Below are positions 21,789 to 32,144 of a DNA stretch of 64,000 nucleotides, piece by piece. The translations under genes and the position numbers were made by a program. The notes below the pieces were generated by a model. It searched no databases. It was not told the origin of the DNA and saw only the letters and a list, made by a program, of their open reading frames with translations. The stretch comes from Ephydatia muelleri. Lineage: Eukaryota > Porifera > Demospongiae > Spongillida > Spongillidae. The stretch spans positions 1,479,796 through 1,543,795 of the forward strand of contig JABACO010000008.1 in NCBI GenBank assembly GCA_013339895.1, read 5' to 3'. The first letter of the stretch is position 1, and each line of letters opens with the position of its first letter.

Positions 21789-22319
21789 CTACACTCTTCG
21801 GAGAATGGCTCTGGCATTTGCTCTAATTAAGCAAATGCTTAAGTTGGAGAACAGGTCGAAAGAAGCCTGTGACTTTGGAAGGGACTTGTGGATTGAAAGC
21901 CGAGCAGCAACTTGTGCTAAAAACAATGTAGCCTCGTTACCCCAAGCCCCATAGGAATCAACTGCTAGAGGGGTTGAGACCCACCCTAGAGCTGAACACT
22001 TTTCATCGTTGGCCTGGTGTTTCCTGCTCTCCGTTGCCTCAAGGACTGCACCAAACGTTGCTCCCGCTTCAGCTAAAGTTGAAGGGTTTAGCGGTGAGAC
22101 AACGGAGATGTCCAGGGCAACGGGCCTCCCAAGGTTCCAATTCTGTAACAGAATATCGGCAGGTCTTGACTGCGAATGGTCGGGAAAGAGCCCAGCGCCA
22201 ACTTCAACTTGGACAGAAGCATGCGCACGGTGAAGGAAGTGCACTAAAGTGTCCCTGAGTGCATTATGGCGTAATACAGCATCACCCCCACATTTGCAGT
22301 TCTTACAAAATAATATCAA
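21789..22319 (-). pseudogene. LINE 3' fragment with restriction-like endonuclease domain
   Basis: The minus strand encodes about 170 residues closely similar to the longer fragment at 45020-45940. It includes CGGDAVLRHNALRDTL, SRPADILLQNW, RPVALDISVVSPL and a C-terminal ANARAILRRV. The PADI...LDISVV pattern resembles the PD-(D/E)xK core of endonucleases found at the C-terminus of some non-LTR retrotransposons. The copy is 5'-truncated at about 22320, as usual for LINEs, and followed on its 3' side by AT-rich sequence. It lies inside the pogo-like element and so inserted after it. Confidence 0.7.
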
Positions 22320-22978
22320 AAACTAAGCTACCTAAAATTTTTGGCAAAAGTGGTGCGGTAAACAACGCGCAATTGGAAGTGAGTTTAGGTGGTGCAAGTT
22401 GCTGTCCGTAAGGTACGTAGTCATGATCCGTTTAAAATCTTGCTATTAGAGAAGAGGGGTGATTTGTGGACAATATATGTAGTTCTATTTGTTATGAAAC
22501 TTTAGTGCTTGGGAATTAGGGTGGATGGTGGACACTCCGACCGTAAATTACGCTATTAAGCAGTAGTCGCCAGGGGTGGTGACTACTCAAACTTTCTGAA
22601 ATGAAGAGAGAATAGTCAAAATAGCTACCATTTGGCTTCTAAATGTTTGCTATCGATTATATGTAAGTACTGCAAGTTGTTTATGTTGGGAAGGAGTGTT
22701 CGCCAGGGGGGGGGGGGGGGGGGGGGGGGGGAGCACTCTAGGCGTATATCCTGTATGTTGTTTTTTTTTCAATGATTGCTAATTGCTGATTATTTTCAGA
22801 TTTTGGACAGATGAGAATTTTCTTCAGAGATATGCTGCATAAGCCTGCAGCTGTGTATGTCATGCAATAGTGCAACTGACTCTTGTGATTTGTATATATA
22901 TCAATTGGAATGAAATAATAATAAGTTTTGTGTCATGTACATTCTTGTTCTATACATTTCAGTCTGTGTTCATGCATA

Positions 22979-25454
22979 ATGGACCAGCGGTATTTACAGT
23001 ACTTGGCTAAGAACATGGAGTTGGCTTTGGTGGAAGTTAGAGACGGTCACATGACTTGCAATGCAGCAGCCAACGCATTTGGGGTTCCAAGGTCAACATT
23101 GCGCGACAAGCTGTCTGGTAGAAGCCCAGAAGACCGACGGATGGGTCCAAATCCAGTGCTTACAAAGGCTGAGAGAGTTCCTTGGCAAGCTTCTGCATAA
23201 AAATTTTGAAGTGCGGTTTTCCCATCAACAGGGAAGACTTGTTTGACATTGTACAGAATGTCGTAAAACAAGAAGGCAGGAAAACCCCATTTACAGATGG
23301 CAGACCTGGGTTTTATTGGTTTCATGGGTTTATGCGACGTAATCCAGAGCTAACAGAGTGGGTCCCTGATTGCCTGACAGGTGGAAGGGCCTCTGTAACT
23401 GAAGAGCTTATAAGAAAATGGTTTGCCGACATTGAAGCTTATGTGGTCAATGAAGAGAAAGCGGGAGATGTTTTTCAGAATCCTCAAAGAATTTTTAACT
23501 TTGACGAGTCATACTTCCTACTGGCAAAAAAGAGGGGTACAGTTTTGGGGCCAGCAGACTATAAGAACTTCCTTCAGGTTTCGATAGAAAATGACAAGGA
23601 AGGACTAACAGTCCTGATGGGGTATTCTGCTGATGCTAAATTGGCACCACCTATGATTGTGTACTCAAATAAGAACAACATCCCACATGATATTATACAA
23701 GCCATGGGAAGTGTGGATCCTAATTGGGGTATGGGTAGATCTCAGAGTGGTTGGATGACAGCACTAACTTTTCTGGATTACATATCCCACAGTTTTGATC
23801 CCTGGCTCACCGAACATCAAATACAACGACCGGTGCTTGTTTTTGCAGATGGGCACAAATCACACCTCTCTCCTGAGATAGCAAACATTGGTGCGTCTAA
23901 TGGGATCCTATTGGTTGCCCTATACCCTAACTCAACACACATGATCCAACCTTTGGATCTCAGTTTTCAAGTCGTTGAAGAGAAAGCAAAACACCAGTAG
24001 AAGGCTTCTCATTCAAATGAAAGATCACCAAAAAACCTTTCCTGCTGTTTGCAAGGCAGCAGTTGACCAGGTAACACGTGATACTGTGATTAATGGCTTT
24101 AAGAAGGCTGGCCTTTATCCATTTGATGTCAGTGCAGTTGACTACACAAAATGTGTCAAGGACCAACTCCGCAAAACATTATCAGCAACTGTTGCACCTT
24201 CTCCACCTATACTGTCTACTGATGAAGTATCTATTTTGAGCAATCATTTGAATTTCATTGAAGAGCGCATTGGTGACGAGAAGTTGATATCATTCAGTTC
24301 TGCATATGGCGGAGAATGGCTTGGAAATGTAGAAGATAAATCACTTTTTACATTCTGGGCAGCTGTAAAATCTGAATGTTCAGCAAATACAGGAGACTCA
24401 TCAGTTGCACCATCTTCACAATCGTCAGTTGCAGCCACATCTTCTGCTTCACAATCATCAGTTGCAGCCACATCTTCTGCTTCACAATCGTCAGTTGCAG
24501 CTACATCTTCTGCTTCACAATCGTCAGTTGCAGCTACATCTTCTGCTTCACAATCGTCAGTTGCAGCTACATCTTCTGCTTCACAATCGTCAGTTGCAGC
24601 TACATCTTCTGCTTCACAATCGTCAGTTGCAGCCACATCTTCTGCTTCACAATCGTCAGTTGCAGCCACATCTTCTGCTTCACAATCGTCAGTTGCAGCT
24701 ACATCTTCTGCTTCACAATCGTCAGTTGCAGCCACATCTTCTGCTTCACAATCGTCAGTTGCAGCCACATCTTCTGCTTCACAATCGTCAGTTGCAGCCA
24801 CATCTTCTGCTTCTCAGACATCCATTTCTTCACAAACATCAATTCCAGCCACATCTACACAAACAACATCAGTTTCAAAAACATCAGTTACAGCCACATC
24901 ATTACAAACATCAGTTGCATTATCATCACCACAAACATCTACGATGAAAGACGTACCATCCACATCCAAGTCACTAGGCATCAATCAACATAAACAGCAG
25001 CCATCCATTACACCTCACTTAACAAACCTCCTTTCTGAGCGATTGCGGCATTGGCACAAAATGACAAAGCGACAGGAAAAAAGAGAAAGCGTTCATTGTC
25101 ATCAATCGTATTTGCTCTCACCAGCAAACGTTGGAGATAGCAGAGAAGGAGAGGCAGAAACAGGAAAAAAAGGAAAAGGTTATGAAGAGAAAACAAAACA
25201 AAAAGGGAAAGCAGAAAAAAGGAAAGGAAGGAAAAGATGTCAAGGAAGTTGATGCAGAGGACCTCACTTGTGATGGAAGCTTTTTCAGTGATGAATACAA
25301 TGATGTTGACAGTAAGTGGGTGCAATGCACAAGCTGGAAAAGTACCACCCACGTCAGTTGCATTAGCCTGCTCCATCACAATTTATTTTCATTTGAATCA
25401 GAAGAGGACGAAGAATACTTGTGTCCAGAATGCTTCTTTGCAGAGCCAAATTAG
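22979..25454 (+). pseudogene. pogo/jerky-like DDE transposase with frameshifts
   Basis: The likely start at 22979 gives MDQRYLQYLAKNMELALVEV and a psq-type helix-turn-helix (FGVPRSTLRDKLSG). A frame change near 23185 leads to the DDE domain: NFDESYFLL (first Asp), VFADGHKSHLS (second) and LYPNSTHMIQPLDLS (third). A one-base loss just after QPLDLS (about 23960) shifts the frame; the protein goes on through DQVTRDTVINGFKKAGLYPF, a serine-rich tandem repeat region (24421-24810), and a Lys/Glu-rich stretch with another frame change near 25200. It ends in a PHD-like cysteine cluster (LTCDG, KWVQCTSW, HVSC, YLCPECF). About three frame changes make it inactive as read; the breaks are few, so the copy is fairly recent. 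Confidence 0.8.
24421..24815 (+). repeat. 33-bp coding minisatellite (about 12 copies)
   Basis: The unit TCAGTTGCAGCCACATCTTC plus TGCTTCACAATCG is repeated about twelve times, encoding SVAATSSASQS each time. It lies between the catalytic and PHD-like parts of the transposase. All three frames stay open across it, which produces long shadow frames on both strands. Confidence 0.95.
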
Positions 25455-25614
25455 GGTGGTAATTCATTCCATATATAGGCCTGCTGAACCTGTTTAACCT
25501 ACTCTACGTTAACATATATACCTTTCATTCCACCAACAGGACTTATTTATCCAACTTACTGACCAATTTGATGCAAGAAATCACTTTCTTTCAAATATTT
25601 AAAGCTGAGTTTTT

Positions 25615-26389
25615 ATGGGGGTGGCGAAAACTCCAAAATGGAGTGGCGACAGTCCAATAGCGTCGCCAGGGGTGGCGAACACTCGTAACTCGTCAAAAAA
25701 ACGTTTCAATGCTCATCATTAAGCTTCTAAACGTTTCCTTTTGATTATATGCAAGCCGTGTGTAGGTTGTATATTCTGGGAGTGTTCGCCATGGAGGCGG
25801 AGCCTTCCTTCCCAACACACCTATTGGAATGTGAATTAATATATATTTTTTGACTCTTCATTCATCAAATGGTTTCTTTTGTTTCTGGCCTTCTAATTAA
25901 ACTCAGTTCAGATGCTTGAGCGAACGTGAGACCTTGGATCTGTATGTTTTAACTAACTGCAAGCCACGGATGTACAAATGGAAGCCGTTCTATCCAAAAA
26001 AAAAATACTAGCATCGCAAAGAAACACTCCCAGGGTGTTTAAAGGGCTACAGTGAATAAGCTTACTTGTTTCAGCAACGTCCTACGTAAAAACTACTTTT
26101 GTTACACTTAGCAACAACGAAATACAGGGGGGTGGCGAACACTCCAAATAGACGTGGCGAAAGCCCAACAGGGGTGGCGATTATACCTGAAATACGCTTA
26201 ATTGGATAAAACCACTGTTTTATTTTGTTTGGAACACTTTTTTTGAGCAACGAAGCGATAATAGTGTAGAATAAGGACTGAGGATCTCTTGAAACCAAGT
26301 ATGTTTGAAACACTACCCTTCCTTTTTTATTTATATGTAAGAATACCCATATCGGTACTCGCGGGTGGCGAACACTACTTAATTGACCC
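25615..26389. promoter_or_regulatory. Subterminal repeat region of the pogo-like element
   Basis: GGTGGCGAACACTC-like motifs occur in both orientations near 25620, 25640, 25671, 25785, 26130, 26173 and 26365. Related copies lie on the other side of the transposase at about 22528, 22572 and 22700. Clustering at both ends is typical of transposase-binding subterminal repeats; the binding role is inferred. Confidence 0.55.
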
Positions 26390-26391
26390 TA

Positions 26392-27450
26392 TATCTACGC
26401 GCAAACCCACAGTACAGCATCGCTAAAAACCTAATAACAAAACAAAAATAACCTAAAACTATAACTTGCAATGTGCTAATTAGTCAGCATTTAAACCATA
26501 TGAATACCTACAAACAGCGTTACTTTCTTACCTCCGTTTTTGCAATAAGTCATCTAATGGTGCCATTCATTCTATTCCATTGACACAGCACTCTTCTGAC
26601 AATTAGGGATGTTTTCGCTGATACATGAAGTTGCCGCTTCGTCAAGGAAATAGTTGCTGATGAAAAAATCAACTCTATATGAAAGTGAACGACAATACAG
26701 TATAAATACGTACCTCTTGAATGTGGTTCTAGAGGTACTGTCATGGCGCCACCATCAGCATGAGCTCTGTGACTAGCCGCGTCAGTCGCGATTAAATCTG
26801 CTGTGGTATTCCAGGTCAGAGAGCACATATCAGGAAATGAGCGGTCAAAAGTCAAAATAATTTACTCGCGGTTTGCGAATCACCGAATATTCCCTTATAC
26901 CTTCCAATACCATTGTATGGGTTAGTTGTATACCAAGGACGCCAGATTTTTCCCAGGATTTGAAATTTGAAAATGTTAGTACACTACATTTGTTATGATT
27001 TTTAGTGGTGTCGCCGTATTTTTCCTATTTAAGCTGGGGCTTCCCTAGGATTGTCATAACATTGTCCCCAAATGTACAGGTAGTCAATGAGAAGGGTTTC
27101 TCATTACAATATTCCACGGTCATTTGTGTCAATACCTTTACGATTTACGATTTTGATATTTGAAAATAATATAAGAACTATAAAATGTACTAAAAACTAG
27201 GCCTTCCTATTGAAAAATCGGCTTCCATACCCGGGAGAAGCATTTCATGTTGAATCTGTACGTTCCTCCATCTCGTGCCCTCAAAATTGACTCACGTGCG
27301 GATAGTTATGAGTGTGGCCCTCCTTCAGTTTTTTGATGGCATGAAATCGGTCCCAGACCTCTCGTCGCGCTGCCCAAAAAGGTTTTCTACCAGTTGAGTT
27401 ACTATGCGATCTTACCCGATGCGATCGGGATCGTTTGTATTTATCGCGCA
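26392..27450. other. Non-coding stretch
   Basis: No gene, splice structure or element end was recognised on either strand. Confidence 0.45.
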
Positions 27451-27452
27451 TA

Positions 27453-27829
27453 CAGTACCATCCAGACGTAGCTTGACACACGCGTGCGCGCGCCACGAGT
27501 GATACCCGTGCGTGACTCGAGCATACTTGTGTTTCACACGCATCACGTTAGTCGTGGCACGAAGCGACATTTTCGAGACACGAACTCGCGTGCAATTAAG
27601 GGACACGACTTCACACATTCGTGACACGACTTCGCCGCACATTCGAAACACGACAATGTAACTACGAGTCACGATTGTTAACCGTCGTGTCACGAACTAA
27701 TATACTCGAAACACGAATGTTCTCGGTCGAGACTAGATGCGTGTCCCGGAAGCAAATTAACATACACGCCATACTGGGGACTCGAGCGTGTCTCGCGCAC
27801 GTTTGTCAAGCTACGTCTGGATGGTACTG
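27453..27829. mobile_element. TA-flanked MITE filled with CACGA motifs
   Basis: Ends CAGTACCATCCAGACGTAGC and its complement, flanked by TA on each side (27451-27452, 27830-27831); the inverted ends extend about 38 bases. The interior holds many degenerate copies of a roughly 10-base motif (ACACGACTTC, ACACGAATG, ACACGAAC). No coding content. The TA flanks suggest a Tc1/mariner-type mover. Confidence 0.8.
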
Positions 27830-28284
27830 TACATAGTTGTGTATTCGTTCTGATATTTGTCTGTGGCGTGTATATACCATTACGCAACTATTGGAACCAA
27901 TACGGCGCCACAACGTGCATGCATTGTGTTTTCTAAATAATGTGTACCATTGATCGAGCAACACTGAAAGCAGCTTCAACTGCGTGATAGCTGTAGTCTG
28001 TTGCATCTGCTGTGTATTAATTGTCTCCAAACTTTCTACAGTGAAATATATTCACATCATTCACACAGTGTTGCACTACTATCGTATACTTATGTCTGGC
28101 TGCAAATTAGCATTGCTTTGAGGTTAGTGTCCCTCTCACACGTTTTGTGCCAATACACCCACACACACTGCACACACATACTCACATGCATATGCTTGCA
28201 TGTGCACTTGAATGTCTAATGAGATATCAATTTTGAAAAAGAAACCTCAGCATTTGCTTTGCCATCCCACAAGATTGTGCCAGT

Positions 28285-28380
28285 AGAGAGAGACACACAC
28301 ATGCACACACACATGTGCACATGCACACACACAAACACACACACATGCGCACATGCACACACAAACACACACACACATGG
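28285..28380. repeat. CA-rich microsatellite
   Basis: Interrupted (CA)n with ATG and GCA interruptions. Confidence 0.85.
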
Positions 28381-28509
28381 TCATGTACACTAATGACTGA
28401 TGCAAATCTTCAATAATACACTAATTACACATGACTGTAAACACAATTTCTATGTACACATGTACATGAAGTGATGATTGACACTAATATCATGCATACT
28501 TCTCTATTT

Positions 28510-28800
28510 TGCAGTTGGGACATTGCATCCAACTGGGTCTATTGAGAGCAGTTTAGCTTGTGCAGCTAGCAATACATACAGTGTCAAGTATCCACCATGC
28601 ACTCCTACCGATCGACCTATATAGACCATGTGGTGCCTGATGAGCTACACCTGTTCCTGGAGATCCTCATTGAAAGTTTAATATCAGATGCAGTTGAATT
28701 GGACATCACAGAAAAATGAAAGCAGGCAGACCTCTTTCAGGGTGCAACATTAAATAAGGGGCAGGCTGGAATTTAAAAGAGAAGTCACAAGAGCTTGACT
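28510..28800 (+). pseudogene. Small decayed protein fragment
   Basis: After a TTTTGCAG-like acceptor the plus strand encodes VVPDELHLFLEILIESLISD, an ordered amphipathic stretch that reminds me of proteins found repeatedly in transposon-rich animal genomes. A stop follows soon after. I cannot name the family. Confidence 0.25.
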
Positions 28801-28948
28801 GGACGGACGTCTCTTGGAGATGCACAACAACAAAAATATCTATCATTACTGCCAGCACAATTTTCTAGTGTCCTTCATATACATGTACATGAAGTGATTA
28901 TTGATCTGATTAATTTAATGGGAAGCCCACAATAATTGATTTTAATAG

Positions 28949-29233
28949 TTAAATACACTTTTTCACAACAAATATGTATAGGTGTTCAAAAAAAAGTTTT
29001 TTCACTTTAATTTCTTTTATCTTGGAGAATGCTTTGCACCTTGTCCATGTGACAGAACTCTTCATTTTGATAGGGAACTCAACTGCACACCCATCACCGT
29101 TTTGGTCATACTTGACATACCATTCATCTGTGAAGTATCTCTCATCAAAATCATCACGACCATACTCCTTATAACCTCTTTCTGCAATAACTCCTTTGTC
29201 AGCAAAGAGGAATTGAAATACATCTGTTTGCAT
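28949..29233 (-). CDS. Unrecognised small open frame
   Basis: An acidic/aromatic 94-residue frame including GRDDFDERYFTDEWYVKYDQ and NGDGCAVEFPIKMK. The YDQNGDG stretch looks like an EF-hand loop start but lacks the final acidic residue at position 12. No splice partners were fixed and no family was recognised. The biased composition makes it more credible than random frames nearby. Confidence 0.3.
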   Translation of the reverse strand: MQTDVFQFLFADKGVIAERGYKEYGRDDFDERYFTDEWYVKYDQNGDGCAVEFPIKMKSSVTWTRCKAFSKIKEIKVKKLFFEHLYIFVVKKCI

Positions 29234-29289
29234 GCTAAGAGATAAACGATTTTTTTGAATAGTTCCAGCAGATAGGGAGCGGCTGATTT

Positions 29290-29645
29290 AGAAAATAAAC
29301 TGACTTGCACTGTCTAAAATTGAAAATCAGTGTACAGGTACAAACAGTGCACAAGAGGTGGCTATGAGACTGAATGGTTGCTTTCCCAAGAACACCATTA
29401 TATAGCAATACAATACCTGGAACCAGACGAAGGAACAATCTAGTTTGGGATAGTATGTTTAGAGGGGGGAGTTGCAGACAGGCAGGCAGGCTAGACCTAC
29501 TTTAACCTTAGACAAAGTCCCCTTTCAATGCCCCTATATGCTTTTCCATGCTACATCTAATTATAAGCAGGGGTTAGATGCACAACCATTCGCCCTTCAT
29601 CAAAACATTAAACATTGTTTACTCCCTAAACAAATACACTTTATC
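29290..29645 (+). repeat. Dispersed repeat family, copy 1
   Basis: Shares blocks such as GCTTTCCCAAGAAC, CAATACCTGGAACCAGAC and CCATTCGCCCTTCATC with 35990-36250 (+) and, inverted, with 51060-51290. No coding content seen. Confidence 0.7.
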
Positions 29646-29714
29646 TCTTTGTGGTGCTTTCAGTATATGACATACTTTTACGGTGGCCCGGTTGGTCGCG
29701 CTCTGAGACACTTG

Positions 29715-29990
29715 CGCGACGCACTAATTGAAGTTTGCACAGCGCACTTTTTGAGGTTTGCACTTGCACCGCGCACTAATCGAGGTTTGCACCGCGCACT
29801 AATCGAGGTTTGCACCGCGCACTAATCGAGGTTTGCACCGCGCACTAATCGAGGTTTGCACCGCGCACTAATCGAGGTTTGCACCACGCACTAATTGAGG
29901 TTTGCACCGCGCACTAATCGAGGTTTGCACAGCGCATTTGCACAGCGCATTTGCACAGCGCATTTGCACAGCGCACTACTATGGGATGTC
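29715..29990 (+). repeat. 23-bp tandem repeats in the left arm
   Basis: About nine copies of GCACTAATCGAGGTTTGCAC plus CGC, followed by several copies of a shorter GCACAGCGCATTT unit. The array is mirrored in the right arm at 37440-37725. Confidence 0.9.
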
Positions 29991-30104
29991 TGATTTGTTG
30001 GTTACGTCAGCATATATTTTTTTATTAAAGCGCGGTCCAAATCCCTTCTTGTTCTTAAAGGAGGAGACGCCACGTAAATAGTGGCGCAGGCCGTGCTCAA
30101 ACTC

Positions 30105-30120
30105 CCGTATAAAAGGCGCT
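30105..30120 (+). promoter_or_regulatory. TATA box near the left end of Kolobok copy 1
   Basis: GTATAAAAGGCGC lies about 45 bases inside the left end, upstream of the plus-strand gene. The right end has a matching GTATAAAAGGAGC on the other strand (about 34905-34914), upstream of the transposase. Copy 2 keeps both. Function is inferred from motif and position. Confidence 0.55.
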
Positions 30121-30531
30121 TGGATCCAACCGGAAATCACGTGAGCTCAACATCCTCAGAATGGCGTAGTTTTGTAAGCTGTTAGGATTCTCACCCAAAC
30201 TTGCTGGCTACATCGTTTTTACATCGTTAAGACGGGCAGATCAAGTACTTCTTAGTACTCTATCGCGCGTGTTTATTTGTTCTCGAAACAGACTCGCATT
30301 GTGTTTCAGTTTATACTGGAGAGTGCATTGATAGCTGTTACAAGCTCTGCGAGGCTTTACGTGAGTTTCAAAGGTGAGCGTGGCTGCATGAGCATTTGCG
30401 TGAGCAAACAAAATATGAGCATTTGCGTGAGCAAACAAAACAGGAGAAAACTTTTGAAAGCCCTGATTCCAGCTGTCTCATTTACTGGAAATCAAAAACC
30501 ACATCTCCACGTGCTGAAATTTCTGCGAATT

Positions 30532-31928
30532 ATGTCTTCCGAACCTAGCGCCGTTCCTAGAATAAAGGTAAGGTTATATGTTGTCAGGCACATGATTCAG
30601 CAAAACGAATTAGTCAAATAATTAACACAGGTAATATATAGAGCAATGCAATTAGTTAGTATACTCATACACAAGCCAGAATCAGCCACATTCCTACTCA
30701 TCTGTAGTTCAATTGTACCAGTGATCACCCACATTCCTACACACTCATTTATGCAAGGTTGTGGTTGAATGTACCACTGGCCATGGATGCCTGCCTGCGA
30801 CATTTGTGGCTGACCTAACTGTAAGACAAGTCATAGACCATCACAACACAGGAGGGGTGGATAATGTATGCATAGAAATAACATGCCAAGATACCTGTCA
30901 AGTGCCAGCCACCAACTCCAGTTGTACAGGGCTCTAAGATGTTACAAATGCTAGCCAGTTCAGAAACTTATACAGTGCAGTGCCCACGAGGTTAATTGCT
31001 TGGTTGTCATAGCAACAATATCCCATCAGGAGGAGACCCACCAGTGCTGAATGGCACTCCAAATGAACCTTGTTGTCCACACTGCCTAGCTGTTTTGGCC
31101 TTGCATAATCCGTCGGCCACCTGTGTTCCTCACTGGGAGAGCTGTCCCATCCTTAGCCAATGACAGAAAGCGGTACAAACTTTACCAGCAATTCTGGAAG
31201 CTTTTGAAAGACCTGGGGTTGTGGGACCACCCAACATACCTGGCGAGGAAGGGATTGGTGATGCACCCATTGGACAGAAGAGAGATAATGCCAAAATGTG
31301 TACAAAATGTGAATGATCCAACCTTCGTATTAGAAAGTGTACTTATAATCTCTTTGCTACATAGGAAATCAGAAGCAGGTATCCAAATCCAGTGGGCATT
31401 CCTTACACTAACTACAGATCATCATTTTTGTAACAAGTTATTTAGTATTGTATGTGTTGCTGACCAGTACCTGACTCATGAATGTGTGCGTATTCATATT
31501 GCTGCCTGTTCATTTGATTATCCCATTATGCACAGATAGCACGAGGGGGCATTCATCCATGCTATGGGAAAGTTGTGGAAATGAATGAACTGAATGATTT
31601 CCAATACTGTTTTAGCTGGAATAGCTCAATCAATATAGAAAACATGTACATATGCTTTCCTACATTATTTCATGCAGATGAGAGATACGACTTTGCCAAG
31701 CCTTATCAATCCCATGTTTAGGCTTACAAAGGGCATCACTAGTAGCCTCCAGTCCATTCAAGACACACATTTCACCAAGTTCCAAGTGTCTATGTGCAGG
31801 CTTTGGGGTTGTCCTCAGGCAGGTCATGGACCACCACAACGTGGTAGGATGTACATGTAGTTTAGTAGTCACACAAGTCCATCAAGTGCCAGCTGCAGCC
31901 ACGGTTCAAGATCTGCAAGGAAAATGAG
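30532..31928 (+). pseudogene. Kolobok accessory gene, copy 1 (cysteine-rich, decayed)
   Basis: A short first exon starting MSSEPSAVPRIK ends at a GTAAGG donor. Downstream, a segment encodes a Cys/His-containing stretch and then PSLANDRKRYKLYQQFWKLL and DRREIMPKCVQNVN, matching copy 2. Frame differences and extra bases relative to copy 2 in the region 30760-31090 show that this copy is the more damaged. The REIMPKCV segment recalls the C-terminal region of P2X7-like proteins and other transposon-borne frames; the relationship is tentative. Confidence 0.45.
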
Positions 31929-32144
31929 ACGAAATTGATTTGCTTTCATAATGTACATACATCATTGGCTGTCAGATGCAGATCTGACAAAGTAAATCTG
32001 TTGTTCGTACTGGTAGTTCTAAAAAGAACTGTTTTGAGATAAAGACAGGGATATCAATTCATAAAATGAGACCTGTGGCTGACAAAAGACATCTGGGCAT
32101 AAAAATTATGTAAATATAGGAAATCACCTACAGCCACAGAACTT

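Larger units (their letters stand above)
21541..26389 (+). mobile_element. pogo/jerky-like DNA transposon, 4.85 kb
   Basis: The element is bounded by TA on both sides (21539-21540 and 26390-26391). Its ends are imperfect inverted repeats: GGGTAGATTAAGG at the left against GGGTCAATTAAG read inward from the right, both followed within about ten bases by TTCGCCA. Inside are a DDE-type transposase gene (22979-25454), many GGTGGCGAACACTC-like subterminal motifs, a 26-base poly-G run and a nested LINE fragment (21789-22319). TA duplication and the protein type agree with the Tc1/mariner-pogo superfamily. Confidence 0.75.

Noticed and set aside
21974-22258. Plus-strand open frames across 21974-22258 and 45163-45495
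   Set aside because: They are antisense shadows of the LINE endonuclease-domain frames.
24244-24993. Long open frames on both strands across the serine-rich repeat
   Set aside because: They are shadows of a 33-bp repeat whose length is a multiple of three and which has no stops in several frames.
29110-29150. EF-hand calcium-binding loop
   Set aside because: The acidic residue at loop position 12 is missing and no paired second hand exists.
29715-29990. Regular 23-bp repeats that look like a CRISPR array
   Set aside because: There are no unique spacers between units, the array is mirrored in the other arm of a transposon, and the sequence is eukaryotic.
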